A model generated the notes under the pieces. That model did no database searches. It saw only the letters and a program-made list of their open reading frames with translations, and had not been told where the DNA came from. Below, in pieces: positions 1 to 7,697 of a DNA stretch of 64,000 nt (its first letter is position 1; each line of letters begins with the position of its first letter). The stretch lies in the NCBI GenBank assembly GCA_958295975.1, contig OY282446.1, positions 907,289 through 971,288 of the forward strand. Reading direction: 5' to 3'. Origin of the DNA: Tepidiformaceae bacterium. GTDB taxonomy: Bacteria; Chloroflexota; Dehalococcoidia; Tepidiformales; Tepidiformaceae. The position numbers and the translations under genes were made by a program.

Positions 1-729
1 GTGCCGCATGATGACGGGCAGCTCGCGCAGGCCCTTCGCGCGCGCCGTGCGCACGTAGTCGCTGCGCAGCACCTCGAGCATGGAGGAGCGCGCGATGCGG
101 GCGATGTAGCCCGCGCTGGAGAGCCCCAGCACCGCCGCCGCGATGCCCATGATCTGGATGTGCGTGAGCGGCTCCGCCCAGCCCGTCCAGTCGGGCACCC
201 AGCGTTGCTGCCAGAAGAAGGCGGGCAGGGCGATGATCAGCGTGCCGATCCAGAAGTTGGGCACGCTCAGGGCGAGGATAGCGAAGAAGCGCGCGGCGTA
301 GTCCGAGAGCTTGCCCGCGCGTATGGCTGAGAGTACCCCCACGGGGATGCCGATGGCCAGGCTGAAGAAGATGCTCAACATGCCCAGCTGCAGCGTGTTC
401 CCCAAGCGCCACCAGAGCTGATTGGTGATGGGCCGCTGCGTGGTGGTCTCGGTTCCGAGGTTCCCCTGGAAGATATCCGAGACCCACTTCCAGTACTGCT
501 CGGCACGACAGCCGGTGTTCTCGAAGAAGCCGTTCGCGTCGTCGCAGATGGTGAGTCCGAGCCGCTCGCGCAGCCCCTCGATGCAGGTCTGATCGGCCAT
601 GCCCGAGGCCCCGCAGCGCACATTCGCGGAGTCGCCGGGGATGATGCGCATGAACAGGAACACCAGCACCGTCACCACCAGCAGGGTGAAGGGCAGCAGC
701 AACAGGCGCTGGATGACGTAGGCTCGCAC
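1..729 (-). CDS. ABC transporter permease, DppB/OppB type (3' end cut by window)
   Basis: Inner-membrane permease of a peptide/nickel-type ABC importer, most likely the partner of the substrate-binding lipoprotein encoded just upstream at 824-2791 on the same strand. The start is GTG at 727-729, preceded by an AGGTGA ribosome-binding site; no ATG fits. The N-terminal helix (about residues 4-28, rich in L/V/F) followed by RIIPGD is the hallmark of DppB-like permeases, and a loop with several cysteines follows. Further membrane segments lie at about residues 125-145 and 165-185, and the conserved RTARAKG segment of the EAA loop is present near the truncated end. The protein runs off the left edge after about 243 residues; full-length members have 310-340. 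Transport substrate cannot be read from the sequence. Confidence 0.9.
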   Translation of the reverse strand, partial: MRAYVIQRLLLLPFTLLVVTVLVFLFMRIIPGDSANVRCGASGMADQTCIEGLRERLGLTICDDANGFFENTGCRAEQYWKWVSDIFQGNLGTETTTQRPITNQLWWRLGNTLQLGMLSIFFSLAIGIPVGVLSAIRAGKLSDYAARFFAILALSVPNFWIGTLIIALPAFFWQQRWVPDWTGWAEPLTHIQIMGIAAAVLGLSSAGYIARIARSSMLEVLRSDYVRTARAKGLRELPVIMRH

Positions 730-760
730 GATCAATCACCTGCCCGGGACTGGGGGTGGG

Positions 761-802
761 GAGGGGGCTTCCGGGCGGACGATTCCGTCCGGAAGCCCCC
801 TC
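761..802 (-). terminator. Perfect 14-bp inverted repeat between binding protein and permease
   Basis: Arms GAGGGGGCTTCCGG (761-774) and CCGGAAGCCCCCTC (789-802) are perfectly complementary with a 14-base loop. It lies 22 bases past the stop of the substrate-binding protein gene, in the direction of transcription, and before the permease start. There is no T tract, as usual for stable GC-rich hairpins here. It may act as a partial terminator or mRNA-stabilising hairpin that lets the binding protein be made in excess over the permease. Confidence 0.65.
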
Positions 803-823
803 GTCGCGTTCAGGCCGCGGGGG

Positions 824-2791
824 CTAGCCCTCCAGCCAGACGTTGTGGGCGCGCCAGTGGCCGAAGGCGGCCGTCTCGTTGCCGTCCGGCGGCGGGGGCA
901 CGTTCTTCAGGCGCGAACCCACCGCCAGGTAGGCCTTGGAGCCCGCCGGCAGGGGGAAAGTGCAGCAGTAGCGGGTGAAGATGAGCCGCTGCATCTCCTT
1001 CAGGATTTCGGCCCGCTCCTCCTCGTCGAAGGTGGCCGCCTGCCGGTCCGCGTAGTCCTGCAGCTGACGCGCGTAGGGGTGCGTGATCTCCAGCGCCGCG
1101 CGCACGGTATCACCCTGCGGCCCGCCGCCGAGCTCGGCGTAGTTCGGGTGGTCGGGGTCCGTCCAGGGGTCGGAGATGTTGACGCCCTTGTACCAGTTGC
1201 CGCCCCAGATGGCGCCGTAGCCGTCGGGGGTGTAGCCGACGAGCGCGTTCCAGTCGGGCATGGTGGCGATGGCGTTGTTGCCCGCCACGAAGAAATGCCA
1301 GTCCTTCGTGCCGGTGTAGCCGTTGGCGGAGGCGATGAAGGTGGCCAGCTCCAGCGGGTTGTAGTTCACCTGCACGCCGAGCGAGTCCTCGAAACTCTGG
1401 CCGATGAACTGCACTTCCGTCGTGGCCGGCGTCCAGGAGGGGATGGTGGTGTCCAGCTCGGGGAAGATGTCCGGGCCGTTGTTGTTCTCCCAGAGCGTGC
1501 GCGCGCCCTGGGGGTCGTAGACCTGGTAGCTGCGGATCTCCTCCTGCGAGAGCGCATAGCGCGGGAAGGCCGTGGGGCTCACGGGAGCGCTGCGCCGTCC
1601 CTGTCCGCCGTGGATGATGTCGATGTAACCGTCCCAGTCCATGGCCATGGAGAGGGCCTGGGAGAGCTCGGGGTAGGGCGTCCACTTGGCTGCCGCCAGC
1701 TGGATCATGCTGGAGCCGTCGAGGATGTTGTCGCCTTCGAGGATCTGGACGTTGGGCTGGCCCGACCACTCTTCCGCCTTGATCGTGTCGACCAGGCCGT
1801 AGTAGTCGGCGTCGCCCGCGAGGAAGCGCGCGTCCGCCGCCGCCCCGTCCGTGATGATGACCGACTCCTGCGTGTCGATGTAGGGCATGTCCACGTTGAA
1901 GCGGGTGCCCGGCAGCATCTCCGGATGGGTGTAGTAGTTGGGGTTGCGCCTCAGCGAGAAGCCCGTGTCGCTGGTCGAGTCGACCATGTAGGGGCCGGTG
2001 CCCGCGTTGATGCCCGACACCTGGCCGAGGTCGCCCTGCTCTTCCGCCGCCACGCGCTCCCGCGCGACCACCACGAGCGAGGCCGCCGCGAAGGCGCGCG
2101 TGTTCGAGGCGAACGGCTTGTTCTGGTTGATGCGCAGGGTGAGAGTGTCCGGCGTGTCGAAGGACGCGCCCTGGCCCTCGTCCATGAAGGAGAAGAAGAG
2201 CTCGTTCACGTTCGAGCCGCGGTTCTGGCGCGCGTCCGGATAGCGGGCCAGGCTGTAGGCCCAGTCCTCGGAGGTGACCTCGCGGCCGCCAGCGGCATCG
2301 GGGTTGAAGCGCACGCCCGGGCGCAGGTTCGCCACGAACGTCACCGCGTCGATCTGCTCCCAGCTCTGGGCCGCGTCGGGGTAGAAGGTGTCGTTGGCGA
2401 TGGAGAAGGCCATCAGCTGGCTGTAGGTCTGCGCCATGAGAAACGGGTCGGTGATGGTGATGGAGGGGTCGAAGCCCGTGGGATAGCCGCGCTGCGTCCA
2501 GTTGAGCGTGCCGCCGTAGCGGCTGCGGTCCTCGACGGCCGGGGCCTCGGTGGGGGCCGCGGTGGCGGTGGCCGCGTCGCCGGCGGGCTGCGTGGCCGCC
2601 GCCGTGGCGGCGGTGGTGGCCGCGGCGGTGGCCGGGGCCTGCGTGGCGGGGGTGTCGTCGTCGTCGTCGTCGCCGCAGCCCGCGAGGATGGCCGCGCCGC
2701 CCGCCGCCGCCACGCCGCTGCCGACGAGGAAGCCGCGACGGCTGACCGGACGCCGCCGGAGCCTCTTCCAGTAGTTCTCGTTGTCGCGCAT
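824..2791 (-). CDS. ABC transporter substrate-binding protein, family 5 (Tat lipoprotein)
   Basis: Extracytoplasmic solute-binding lipoprotein of a peptide/opine/nickel-type importer (SBP_bac_5), 655 residues. The start is ATG at 2789-2791, chosen because GGGAGGG sits about 10 bases upstream; an in-frame upstream extension is low-complexity Arg/Pro and lacks signals. The N-terminus carries a twin-arginine motif (SRRGFLVG), a hydrophobic Ala/Gly core and a lipobox ending LAGC, followed by a run of aspartates and a long Ala/Thr/Pro linker (about residues 40-85), typical of Gram-positive-type and Chloroflexota lipoproteins. The body opens with YGGTLNW and contains the family's characteristic acquired-ligand lobe order (FYPDAAQSWE, VTFVANLRPGVRF, TGPYMV). 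Probably one operon with the permease downstream, transcribed from the promoter at 2872-2899. Confidence 0.92.
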   Translation of the reverse strand: MRDNENYWKRLRRRPVSRRGFLVGSGVAAAGGAAILAGCGDDDDDDTPATQAPATAAATTAATAAATQPAGDAATATAAPTEAPAVEDRSRYGGTLNWTQRGYPTGFDPSITITDPFLMAQTYSQLMAFSIANDTFYPDAAQSWEQIDAVTFVANLRPGVRFNPDAAGGREVTSEDWAYSLARYPDARQNRGSNVNELFFSFMDEGQGASFDTPDTLTLRINQNKPFASNTRAFAAASLVVVARERVAAEEQGDLGQVSGINAGTGPYMVDSTSDTGFSLRRNPNYYTHPEMLPGTRFNVDMPYIDTQESVIITDGAAADARFLAGDADYYGLVDTIKAEEWSGQPNVQILEGDNILDGSSMIQLAAAKWTPYPELSQALSMAMDWDGYIDIIHGGQGRRSAPVSPTAFPRYALSQEEIRSYQVYDPQGARTLWENNNGPDIFPELDTTIPSWTPATTEVQFIGQSFEDSLGVQVNYNPLELATFIASANGYTGTKDWHFFVAGNNAIATMPDWNALVGYTPDGYGAIWGGNWYKGVNISDPWTDPDHPNYAELGGGPQGDTVRAALEITHPYARQLQDYADRQAATFDEEERAEILKEMQRLIFTRYCCTFPLPAGSKAYLAVGSRLKNVPPPPDGNETAAFGHWRAHNVWLEG

Positions 2792-2871
2792 GAAGCCGGT
2801 TCCCTCCCAGGGTCGTGGCGCGCTCCCGCGCCCGCCGCGTGAAGCGCTTCGCTCCCGCGGGAATTCGCGCC

Positions 2872-2899
2872 ATTGTACGGATGGCGGGCGCATTGGCAA
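2872..2899 (-). promoter_or_regulatory. Sigma-70-like promoter for the ABC importer genes
   Basis: Read on the minus strand, TTGCCA (2894-2899) and TACAAT (2872-2877) are separated by 16 bases and lie about 80 bases before the ATG of the substrate-binding protein. This gives a leadered transcript with a good ribosome-binding site, unlike the leaderless genes elsewhere in the window. Confidence 0.55.
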
Positions 2900-2921
2900 G
2901 CCCCCCGGCGGGGAAATCGCG

Positions 2922-4118
2922 TCAATCGAGCGTGTCGTCGTAGCCGCCGGTGATGGGGGAGTCCACGCGCTGGCCCCGCGCGCCCGCCGGTCCGAAGGCG
3001 TCCACGGTCTCGCCGAGGCGCTCGCGGGAGGGGACGTCGGGGGCTTCGGCGGGCCGGTCGGGGGTGGAGGCGACGTGCAGGGTTTGCGTGGGGAAGGCGA
3101 ATTCGACGCCCAGCTCCGCCGCCAGCCGCATGATGTCGAGGTTGAGCACGTGGCGCGTGCGCAGCTCGGCCTTCCAGTCGGTGGGGCGGATGAAGCAGTA
3201 GACGAGGATGTCGAGGCTGGAGGGGCCGTAGCCGTGGAATTCGACGATGTAGTAGTCGTGGCGCATGTCGGGGTTGGCGCGGATGAGGGCGCGCACGCCT
3301 TCGACGAAGGCCTGCACCTGGTCGGGGGCGGTGTGGTAGGCGAGGCCGAGGGTGGTCATGTAGCGGCGCCACTGGCGCAGGCCCATGTTGTCCACGTGCG
3401 TGTCCACGATGCGGGCGTTGGGGACGGTGACGACGGAGTCGTAGAAGGTGCGGACGCGGGAGCTGCGGAAGCCCACGTGCTCGACGGTGCCCTCGATGTC
3501 GTTCACGAGCACCCAGTCGCCGACCTGGAAGGGGCGGTCGGCGAAGATGGTGACGCCGCCGAGCAGGTTGCGGATGGAGTCCTGGGCGGCGAGCGCCACG
3601 GCCAGCCCGCCCAGCCCCAGCCCGGCGATGAGCGAGGTCACGTTGACGCCCAGGTTGCCGAGCACGAAGAGCGCGCCGATGAGGGCGGTGCCGCCCTTGA
3701 GGGCGGTGCGCAGGAGGGGGGCCAGCTGGTCGTCGATGCGGCTTTCGGTGAGGGCGGCGCGGCGCTCGAACATGTCCGTGGCGATGTCGGCGAGGCGGAA
3801 GCCGAGCAGCACCAGCGCGCCCGCGCCGAAGAGCGTGGCGATGCGCTCGACGGCGCTCACGACGGCGTCGTCGAAGCCGAGCGTGGGGAAGCCGAGGAGC
3901 ACGGTGACGGCGGCGGCGAGGGCCAGCAGGGCGCGGCTGAGGCGGGAGCGTTCGCGCGCCCAGAACTCGCGCCCGCCCTCGCCGAAGCGGACGCGCAGGT
4001 AGAGCCGCAGCAGCTGCAGGGCGGCGAGCCAGACCACCACCGAGACGACGGCGAGGGCGCCGAGGCCGATGCCCTGCCGCACGGTGATCCCCAGCCAGGC
4101 GTTGTCGAGCCAGTCCAC
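2922..4118 (-). CDS. Mechanosensitive ion channel, MscS family
   Basis: Small-conductance mechanosensitive channel protein, 398 residues, opened by membrane tension to release solutes after osmotic downshock. The start is GTG at 4116-4118: a TACGCT box (4126-4131) sits 7 bases upstream, the same spacing as at other leaderless starts here. Four hydrophobic segments (about residues 15-37, 55-80, 93-112, 138-165) precede the pore-lining TM3 and beta domain, recognisable by GLGGLAVALAAQD and the following NLLGGVTIF...FQVGDWV. The cytoplasmic vestibule domain follows (VPNARIVDTHVDN) and the tail of about 50 residues is Pro/Asp-rich and probably disordered. It is divergent from the VOC gene; no operon partner. 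Confidence 0.93.
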   Translation of the reverse strand: MDWLDNAWLGITVRQGIGLGALAVVSVVVWLAALQLLRLYLRVRFGEGGREFWARERSRLSRALLALAAAVTVLLGFPTLGFDDAVVSAVERIATLFGAGALVLLGFRLADIATDMFERRAALTESRIDDQLAPLLRTALKGGTALIGALFVLGNLGVNVTSLIAGLGLGGLAVALAAQDSIRNLLGGVTIFADRPFQVGDWVLVNDIEGTVEHVGFRSSRVRTFYDSVVTVPNARIVDTHVDNMGLRQWRRYMTTLGLAYHTAPDQVQAFVEGVRALIRANPDMRHDYYIVEFHGYGPSSLDILVYCFIRPTDWKAELRTRHVLNLDIMRLAAELGVEFAFPTQTLHVASTPDRPAEAPDVPSRERLGETVDAFGPAGARGQRVDSPITGGYDDTLD

Positions 4119-4125
4119 GGCGCGC

Positions 4126-4131
4126 AGCGTA
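4126..4131 (-). promoter_or_regulatory. -10 box of leaderless mscS-type gene
   Basis: TACGCT on the minus strand, 7 bases before the GTG start at 4118. It has the TAnnnT-N6/7-start geometry seen repeatedly in this window and is the reason for choosing this start. Confidence 0.45.
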
Positions 4132-4193
4132 GCACGCAGGCGTCCGCGCGCCCGCCCGTTGACCATGCCCGCGCGACGGGCCAGCATGGGCGC

Positions 4194-4712
4194 GTGATCC
4201 ACCGTCCCTTCGCGCAGCTGGCCTATTTCGTGCCGGACGTGTTCGACGCCGCCGAACGCTGGGCGGCGGAGCGCGGGGCGGGGCCGTTCTTCGTGGCCGA
4301 GCACATCCCCGTGGAGCGCGTGCGCTATCGCGGGCGGCCCGCGGCGCTCGACCACTCCTCGGCCTACGGCCAGCTGGGCCCGATCATGATCGAGCTGGTG
4401 CAGCAGAACGATCCGGGGCCGTCGGCCTTCCGCGACATGTTCGGGCCGGGCGAGCAGGGGCTGCACCACGCGGCCACGATCGTGCCCGACTTCGCGGAGG
4501 AGATCGCGCGCTACGAGGCCCTCGGCTTCGCCGTCGCCAACCACTGCGTGACGGCGAGCGGGCTCGATTTCGCCTTCGTCGACACCGTGGCCACGCACGG
4601 GCACATGATCGAGGTCTACGAGGGCCAGCCCGTGCTGGTCGATTTCTACGCCATGGTGGCGAGCGCCGCCGAGGGCTGGGACGGGAGCGAGCCCGTGCGC
4701 CGCCTGGGCTGA
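4194..4712 (+). CDS. VOC family (glyoxalase/dioxygenase-fold) protein
   Basis: 172-residue protein of the vicinal-oxygen-chelate fold, similar in layout to the methylmalonyl-CoA epimerase/glyoxalase group. The opening FAQLAYFVPDVFDAAERWA and the paired half GLHHAATIVPDFAEEIARYE are the two beta-alpha-beta modules; HMIEVYE near the C-terminus provides the usual second-module metal Glu, and IELVQQ the first-module one. GTG 4194-4196 is the start, with a weak CAGCAT box 6 bases upstream. Its stop lies 5 bases before the stop of the convergent hydrolase gene. The substrate is unknown; most close relatives are annotated only as VOC proteins. Confidence 0.85.
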   Translation: MIHRPFAQLAYFVPDVFDAAERWAAERGAGPFFVAEHIPVERVRYRGRPAALDHSSAYGQLGPIMIELVQQNDPGPSAFRDMFGPGEQGLHHAATIVPDFAEEIARYEALGFAVANHCVTASGLDFAFVDTVATHGHMIEVYEGQPVLVDFYAMVASAAEGWDGSEPVRRLG

Positions 4713-4717
4713 GGCCC

Positions 4718-5470
4718 CTAGCGCTCCGCGCCGGGCATCGTCCAGGGCGCGGGCGCGGATGGATCGAAGCGCAGGCCCTCGCGGTCGGGCGCGAGGTTCG
4801 TGATGGTGAGCGCGAACGGTTCGAGGTAGTGCGGTTCACCCCCGATCAGGCGGAAGGGGCGGTCGTGTCCCGGGTAGATCGCGTCCGCCGCGGCCAGCGC
4901 GCGGGCCACGCTCTCGCGGGCCAGCGGCGCGGAGCCGAACACGAGCGGGGGCTCGCCCGCCAGCGCCGACGCCGCCGAATGCACGGCGTCGCCCGCGATG
5001 CAGGCCGTGCCCGCCTCCGTTTCCACCAGCAGCCCGATGCTCCCCACGGAGTGTCCGGGCAGCTCGATCACGCGCACGCCCGCGGCCAGCTCGTCCCCCT
5101 CCACCGCCTCCTCGACGCGGTGCGTGGCCAGGGCCGCGCCCGTCCACGGCGGCGTGGCCCAGTCGTTGGCGTGGGGCGCGCGCGCGTAGCGCAGTTCGCG
5201 CGGATGGAGGACGACGGGCGCGTTGACGAAGCGGTCGAAGTTCTGGGCGTGGTCCCAGTGCGCGTGCGTGAGCACCACGGCGTCGACGTCGGCCTCGCGC
5301 AGGCCGCGCCGTTCCAGCGCCGCCGTCAGCTCCCGCCGCCGCCCCGCGTGCCCCGTGTCCACCACGATGCGCCGCCCCTGCGATTCCACCAGCGTCACCG
5401 CGCAGAAGGCCGGACGCCCGCTGTCCGTGGAGAAGGAGAAGCCGGGCAGCAGGACGTCGATGGTGGCCAT
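4718..5470 (-). CDS. MBL-fold metallo-hydrolase (quorum-quenching lactonase-like)
   Basis: 250-residue metallo-beta-lactamase-fold hydrolase, cytoplasmic (no signal peptide). The dinuclear metal site is intact: H69-x-H71-x-D73-H74 in THAHWDH, H140 in LPGHS, D161 in IAGDAVHS and a C-terminal His in YPGHD. The pattern of N-terminal open strand, FSTDSG and late YPGHDRPF resembles AttM/AiiA-type N-acyl-homoserine lactonases and related hydrolases, but specificity is not provable. The ATG at 5468-5470 begins 9 bases after the stop of the upstream surface-protein gene (5479), so they may be co-transcribed. Confidence 0.88.
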   Translation of the reverse strand: MATIDVLLPGFSFSTDSGRPAFCAVTLVESQGRRIVVDTGHAGRRRELTAALERRGLREADVDAVVLTHAHWDHAQNFDRFVNAPVVLHPRELRYARAPHANDWATPPWTGAALATHRVEEAVEGDELAAGVRVIELPGHSVGSIGLLVETEAGTACIAGDAVHSAASALAGEPPLVFGSAPLARESVARALAAADAIYPGHDRPFRLIGGEPHYLEPFALTITNLAPDREGLRFDPSAPAPWTMPGAER

Positions 5471-5478
5471 GCGCGCCC

Positions 5479-7545
5479 CTATGCGGCCTTGCGGGCCCGC
5501 CGGATGAGGGCGGCGGCCACGGCCAGCGCCGCAAAGACGGCGCCCGGCCAGACGAGCGAGCGCGCTTCCGCGAGCAGATTCGTGGCGATGCCCGTGCCCG
5601 CGGACGGCGCGGCCAGCGCGGGCGTCGGCTCCGGCGTGGCGGACGGCTCCGGCGTGGTGGACGGTTCCGGCGTCGGCGTCGGCTCCGGCGTGGCGGACGG
5701 CTCCGGTGTGGGCGTGGGTTCCGGCGTGGTGGACGGTTCCGGCGTCGGCGTCGGTTCCGGCATCGGCGGCGGTTCCGGCGTCGGCGTCGGTTCCGGCGTC
5801 GGCGGGGGCGTCGGTTCCGGCGTCGGCGGCGGTTCCGGCGTCGGCGGGGGCGTGGGGGTAGGCGTGGGCGACGGCGTGGCGGTCGGGTCCAGCGTCTCCG
5901 TGAGGGTGAAGGCGTGCGTGATCGTCCAGCCCATGTTGTCCACGACCACCACCGCCGCGGGCGCGCCGGTGATCTCCTCGGAGAGCGTGGCCGTGGCGTG
6001 GTCCGAGGTCGCCGCCACCGTGCACGCGCTGCGCGGCGCGAAGTGCGTCGTGGTCGTGGCCGAGGCCCCCGCCGCCATCGAGAGCGTGTCCGTCGTGGTC
6101 ACCCCGTCCTTCACGCAGCTCACCGAGTAGGCGTACCGCGCGCCCGCCGGGGCCGGGCCGCTGACCGCGTTCGTCACCGTCAGCGCCACCGGGAAGCGGT
6201 TCACGAACGCCAGGATCATGTTGCCGGCCAGCGTCACCGTCGCGCTGCTGGTCGGGATCCCGCCCGTCGTGGTGGTGGCGGCCGCCTGCGAATCGCCCGC
6301 GCGGATGGCCGCCAGATCCTTGTAGACCTCGGCCGCCGAATACGTCGTGAGCGCGTACGACCCCGTCCCGTACTCGACCAGCGGGGCGCCCTTGTGGTTC
6401 TGCGTGAAGGTGCAACTCTGCCCCGCCCGCGCTATCGGCGGGAGGGCGGCGATGGTGCTGCGGTCGGCCAGCGTGTCGCCCGGGCTGTCGGGGTCGGGCG
6501 CGGCCCACAGCGTCTGCCAGCTCCCCAGGCGGAAGCCGCCGTGGATGGGCGTATCGCTGGCGTCGAGGAGGTCGGCGCAGCGCATGTCGACCCGGACCGA
6601 GGTGGCGCCGCCGGACGGCGGGGCGCCCGTCGAGGTCTCGTAGACGAACGCCGTCTTCGGCTTCGGGTAGGCGTAGGTGATGGTCACGTTCCGGTGCGCG
6701 CCGTCGAAGGAGAGCTGGTGCCCGGGCACGACGGAGTCCTCGTCGGCGGGGCTGATCGCCACGGAGGTGGCCCCGCGGTTCTCGCCCGGCGTGAGCGTGC
6801 AGGTCGCGTAGTCCGGGTAATCGCGCGCCACGTTCACGCGCGAGCGCGTCACGTCCGCGAGCGTGTCGGCGAGCGGCACGTTCGCGTGGCCCACGAGCAG
6901 CCCGAGGTTGCGCGTGAACATGCTGGTGGCCTCCCCCGACCCCACCGTACAGTCGATCCTGAGCAGCATCTGCCGGAGCGCGGGGTTGGAGGACTGGCTG
7001 ATGGGCCCCGCGCCCTTCGTCACCACGGTGATGTAGAAGTTGAACCCGAAGCCGTTGGTCACGGTGTACGTGCGGTCCGCGCTGACGGCATGGCCCGAGT
7101 CGGAACTCGAGACGGTGAGACGGCGCGAGCCCCGGGCCTCGGTCTCACGGAGCCTGCAGACGGCGCCCCGCGCGACGGTGGCGATGACCGCGGTCTCACC
7201 CGACCTGGCCGTGGCCGTCGCGTCCGTGCCGTCGTCGCAGGTGAGGCGGAATTCGTACTCGGTGGTGGCCACGTTCGGCACCGCGCGCCCGCCCGTCGTG
7301 ACCTTCCTGACGCTGATCGTCGCGGTCGTGGGCGTGGCCGTGGCGGTGGGCGATGGCGTGGCCGTGGGCGACGGCGTGGCCGTGGGCGACGCCGTGGCCG
7401 TGGGCGACGCCGTGGCCGTGGCCGACTGCGCCTCCCCGACCGGCGGCGAGGCCGCGAGGCTCCCGCCCGCGATGAGCGCGGCCAGCCCCGCGGCGACCGC
7501 GGCGAGGCTCCAGGGAACCGGCGAACGGAAGGCGCGGGACGGCAT
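5479..7545 (-). CDS. Surface protein with DUF5979-like domains and Pro/Thr/Glu stalk
   Basis: 688-residue predicted surface protein. A signal peptide (residues 1-39, ending GEAQS) is followed by a Ser/Ala/Thr/Pro spacer and Ig-like modules of the DUF5979 type, recognised by a V-x-K-x-TTG or V-x-N-x-VSG opening, an LTC or VSC strand and a C-x-L or C-T-x cysteine that probably forms a disulphide. A long P-T-P-E-P stalk (about residues 555-640) leads to SAGTG, a hydrophobic helix and the basic tail IRRARKAA. The same C-terminal layout occurs in the paralogue at 7698-10331. Role probably adhesion or envelope structure; no enzymatic motif seen. GGAGA lies 12 bases before the ATG. Confidence 0.8.
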   Translation of the reverse strand: MPSRAFRSPVPWSLAAVAAGLAALIAGGSLAASPPVGEAQSATATASPTATASPTATPSPTATPSPTATATPTTATISVRKVTTGGRAVPNVATTEYEFRLTCDDGTDATATARSGETAVIATVARGAVCRLRETEARGSRRLTVSSSDSGHAVSADRTYTVTNGFGFNFYITVVTKGAGPISQSSNPALRQMLLRIDCTVGSGEATSMFTRNLGLLVGHANVPLADTLADVTRSRVNVARDYPDYATCTLTPGENRGATSVAISPADEDSVVPGHQLSFDGAHRNVTITYAYPKPKTAFVYETSTGAPPSGGATSVRVDMRCADLLDASDTPIHGGFRLGSWQTLWAAPDPDSPGDTLADRSTIAALPPIARAGQSCTFTQNHKGAPLVEYGTGSYALTTYSAAEVYKDLAAIRAGDSQAAATTTTGGIPTSSATVTLAGNMILAFVNRFPVALTVTNAVSGPAPAGARYAYSVSCVKDGVTTTDTLSMAAGASATTTTHFAPRSACTVAATSDHATATLSEEITGAPAAVVVVDNMGWTITHAFTLTETLDPTATPSPTPTPTPPPTPEPPPTPEPTPPPTPEPTPTPEPPPMPEPTPTPEPSTTPEPTPTPEPSATPEPTPTPEPSTTPEPSATPEPTPALAAPSAGTGIATNLLAEARSLVWPGAVFAALAVAAALIRRARKAA

Positions 7546-7697
7546 CGGTGCGGGCGATCTCCGGTTCGGTCAGTCGCGCGGGCGAATGCTCCCTTGCCGT
7601 TCGCTCCGTCCACGGCCAAGCCTCGCACGCCCGCGGGGAGAGGGCGGGGGCGGGGGTTCATCATGCCACAGCCGGGCGGGGCGGAGGGCCGCGACGA

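Noticed and set aside
845-2842. Long open frame antisense to the substrate-binding protein gene
   Set aside because: The opposite strand encodes a clear SBP_bac_5 lipoprotein with signal, lipobox and ribosome-binding site; the antisense peptide is Arg/Val/Gly-rich without domains, as expected from high-GC codon bias.
2792-2899. N-terminal extension of the substrate-binding protein
   Set aside because: The extension is low-complexity, places the Tat signal 36 residues inside, and overlaps the promoter; the ATG at 2791 has a ribosome-binding site.
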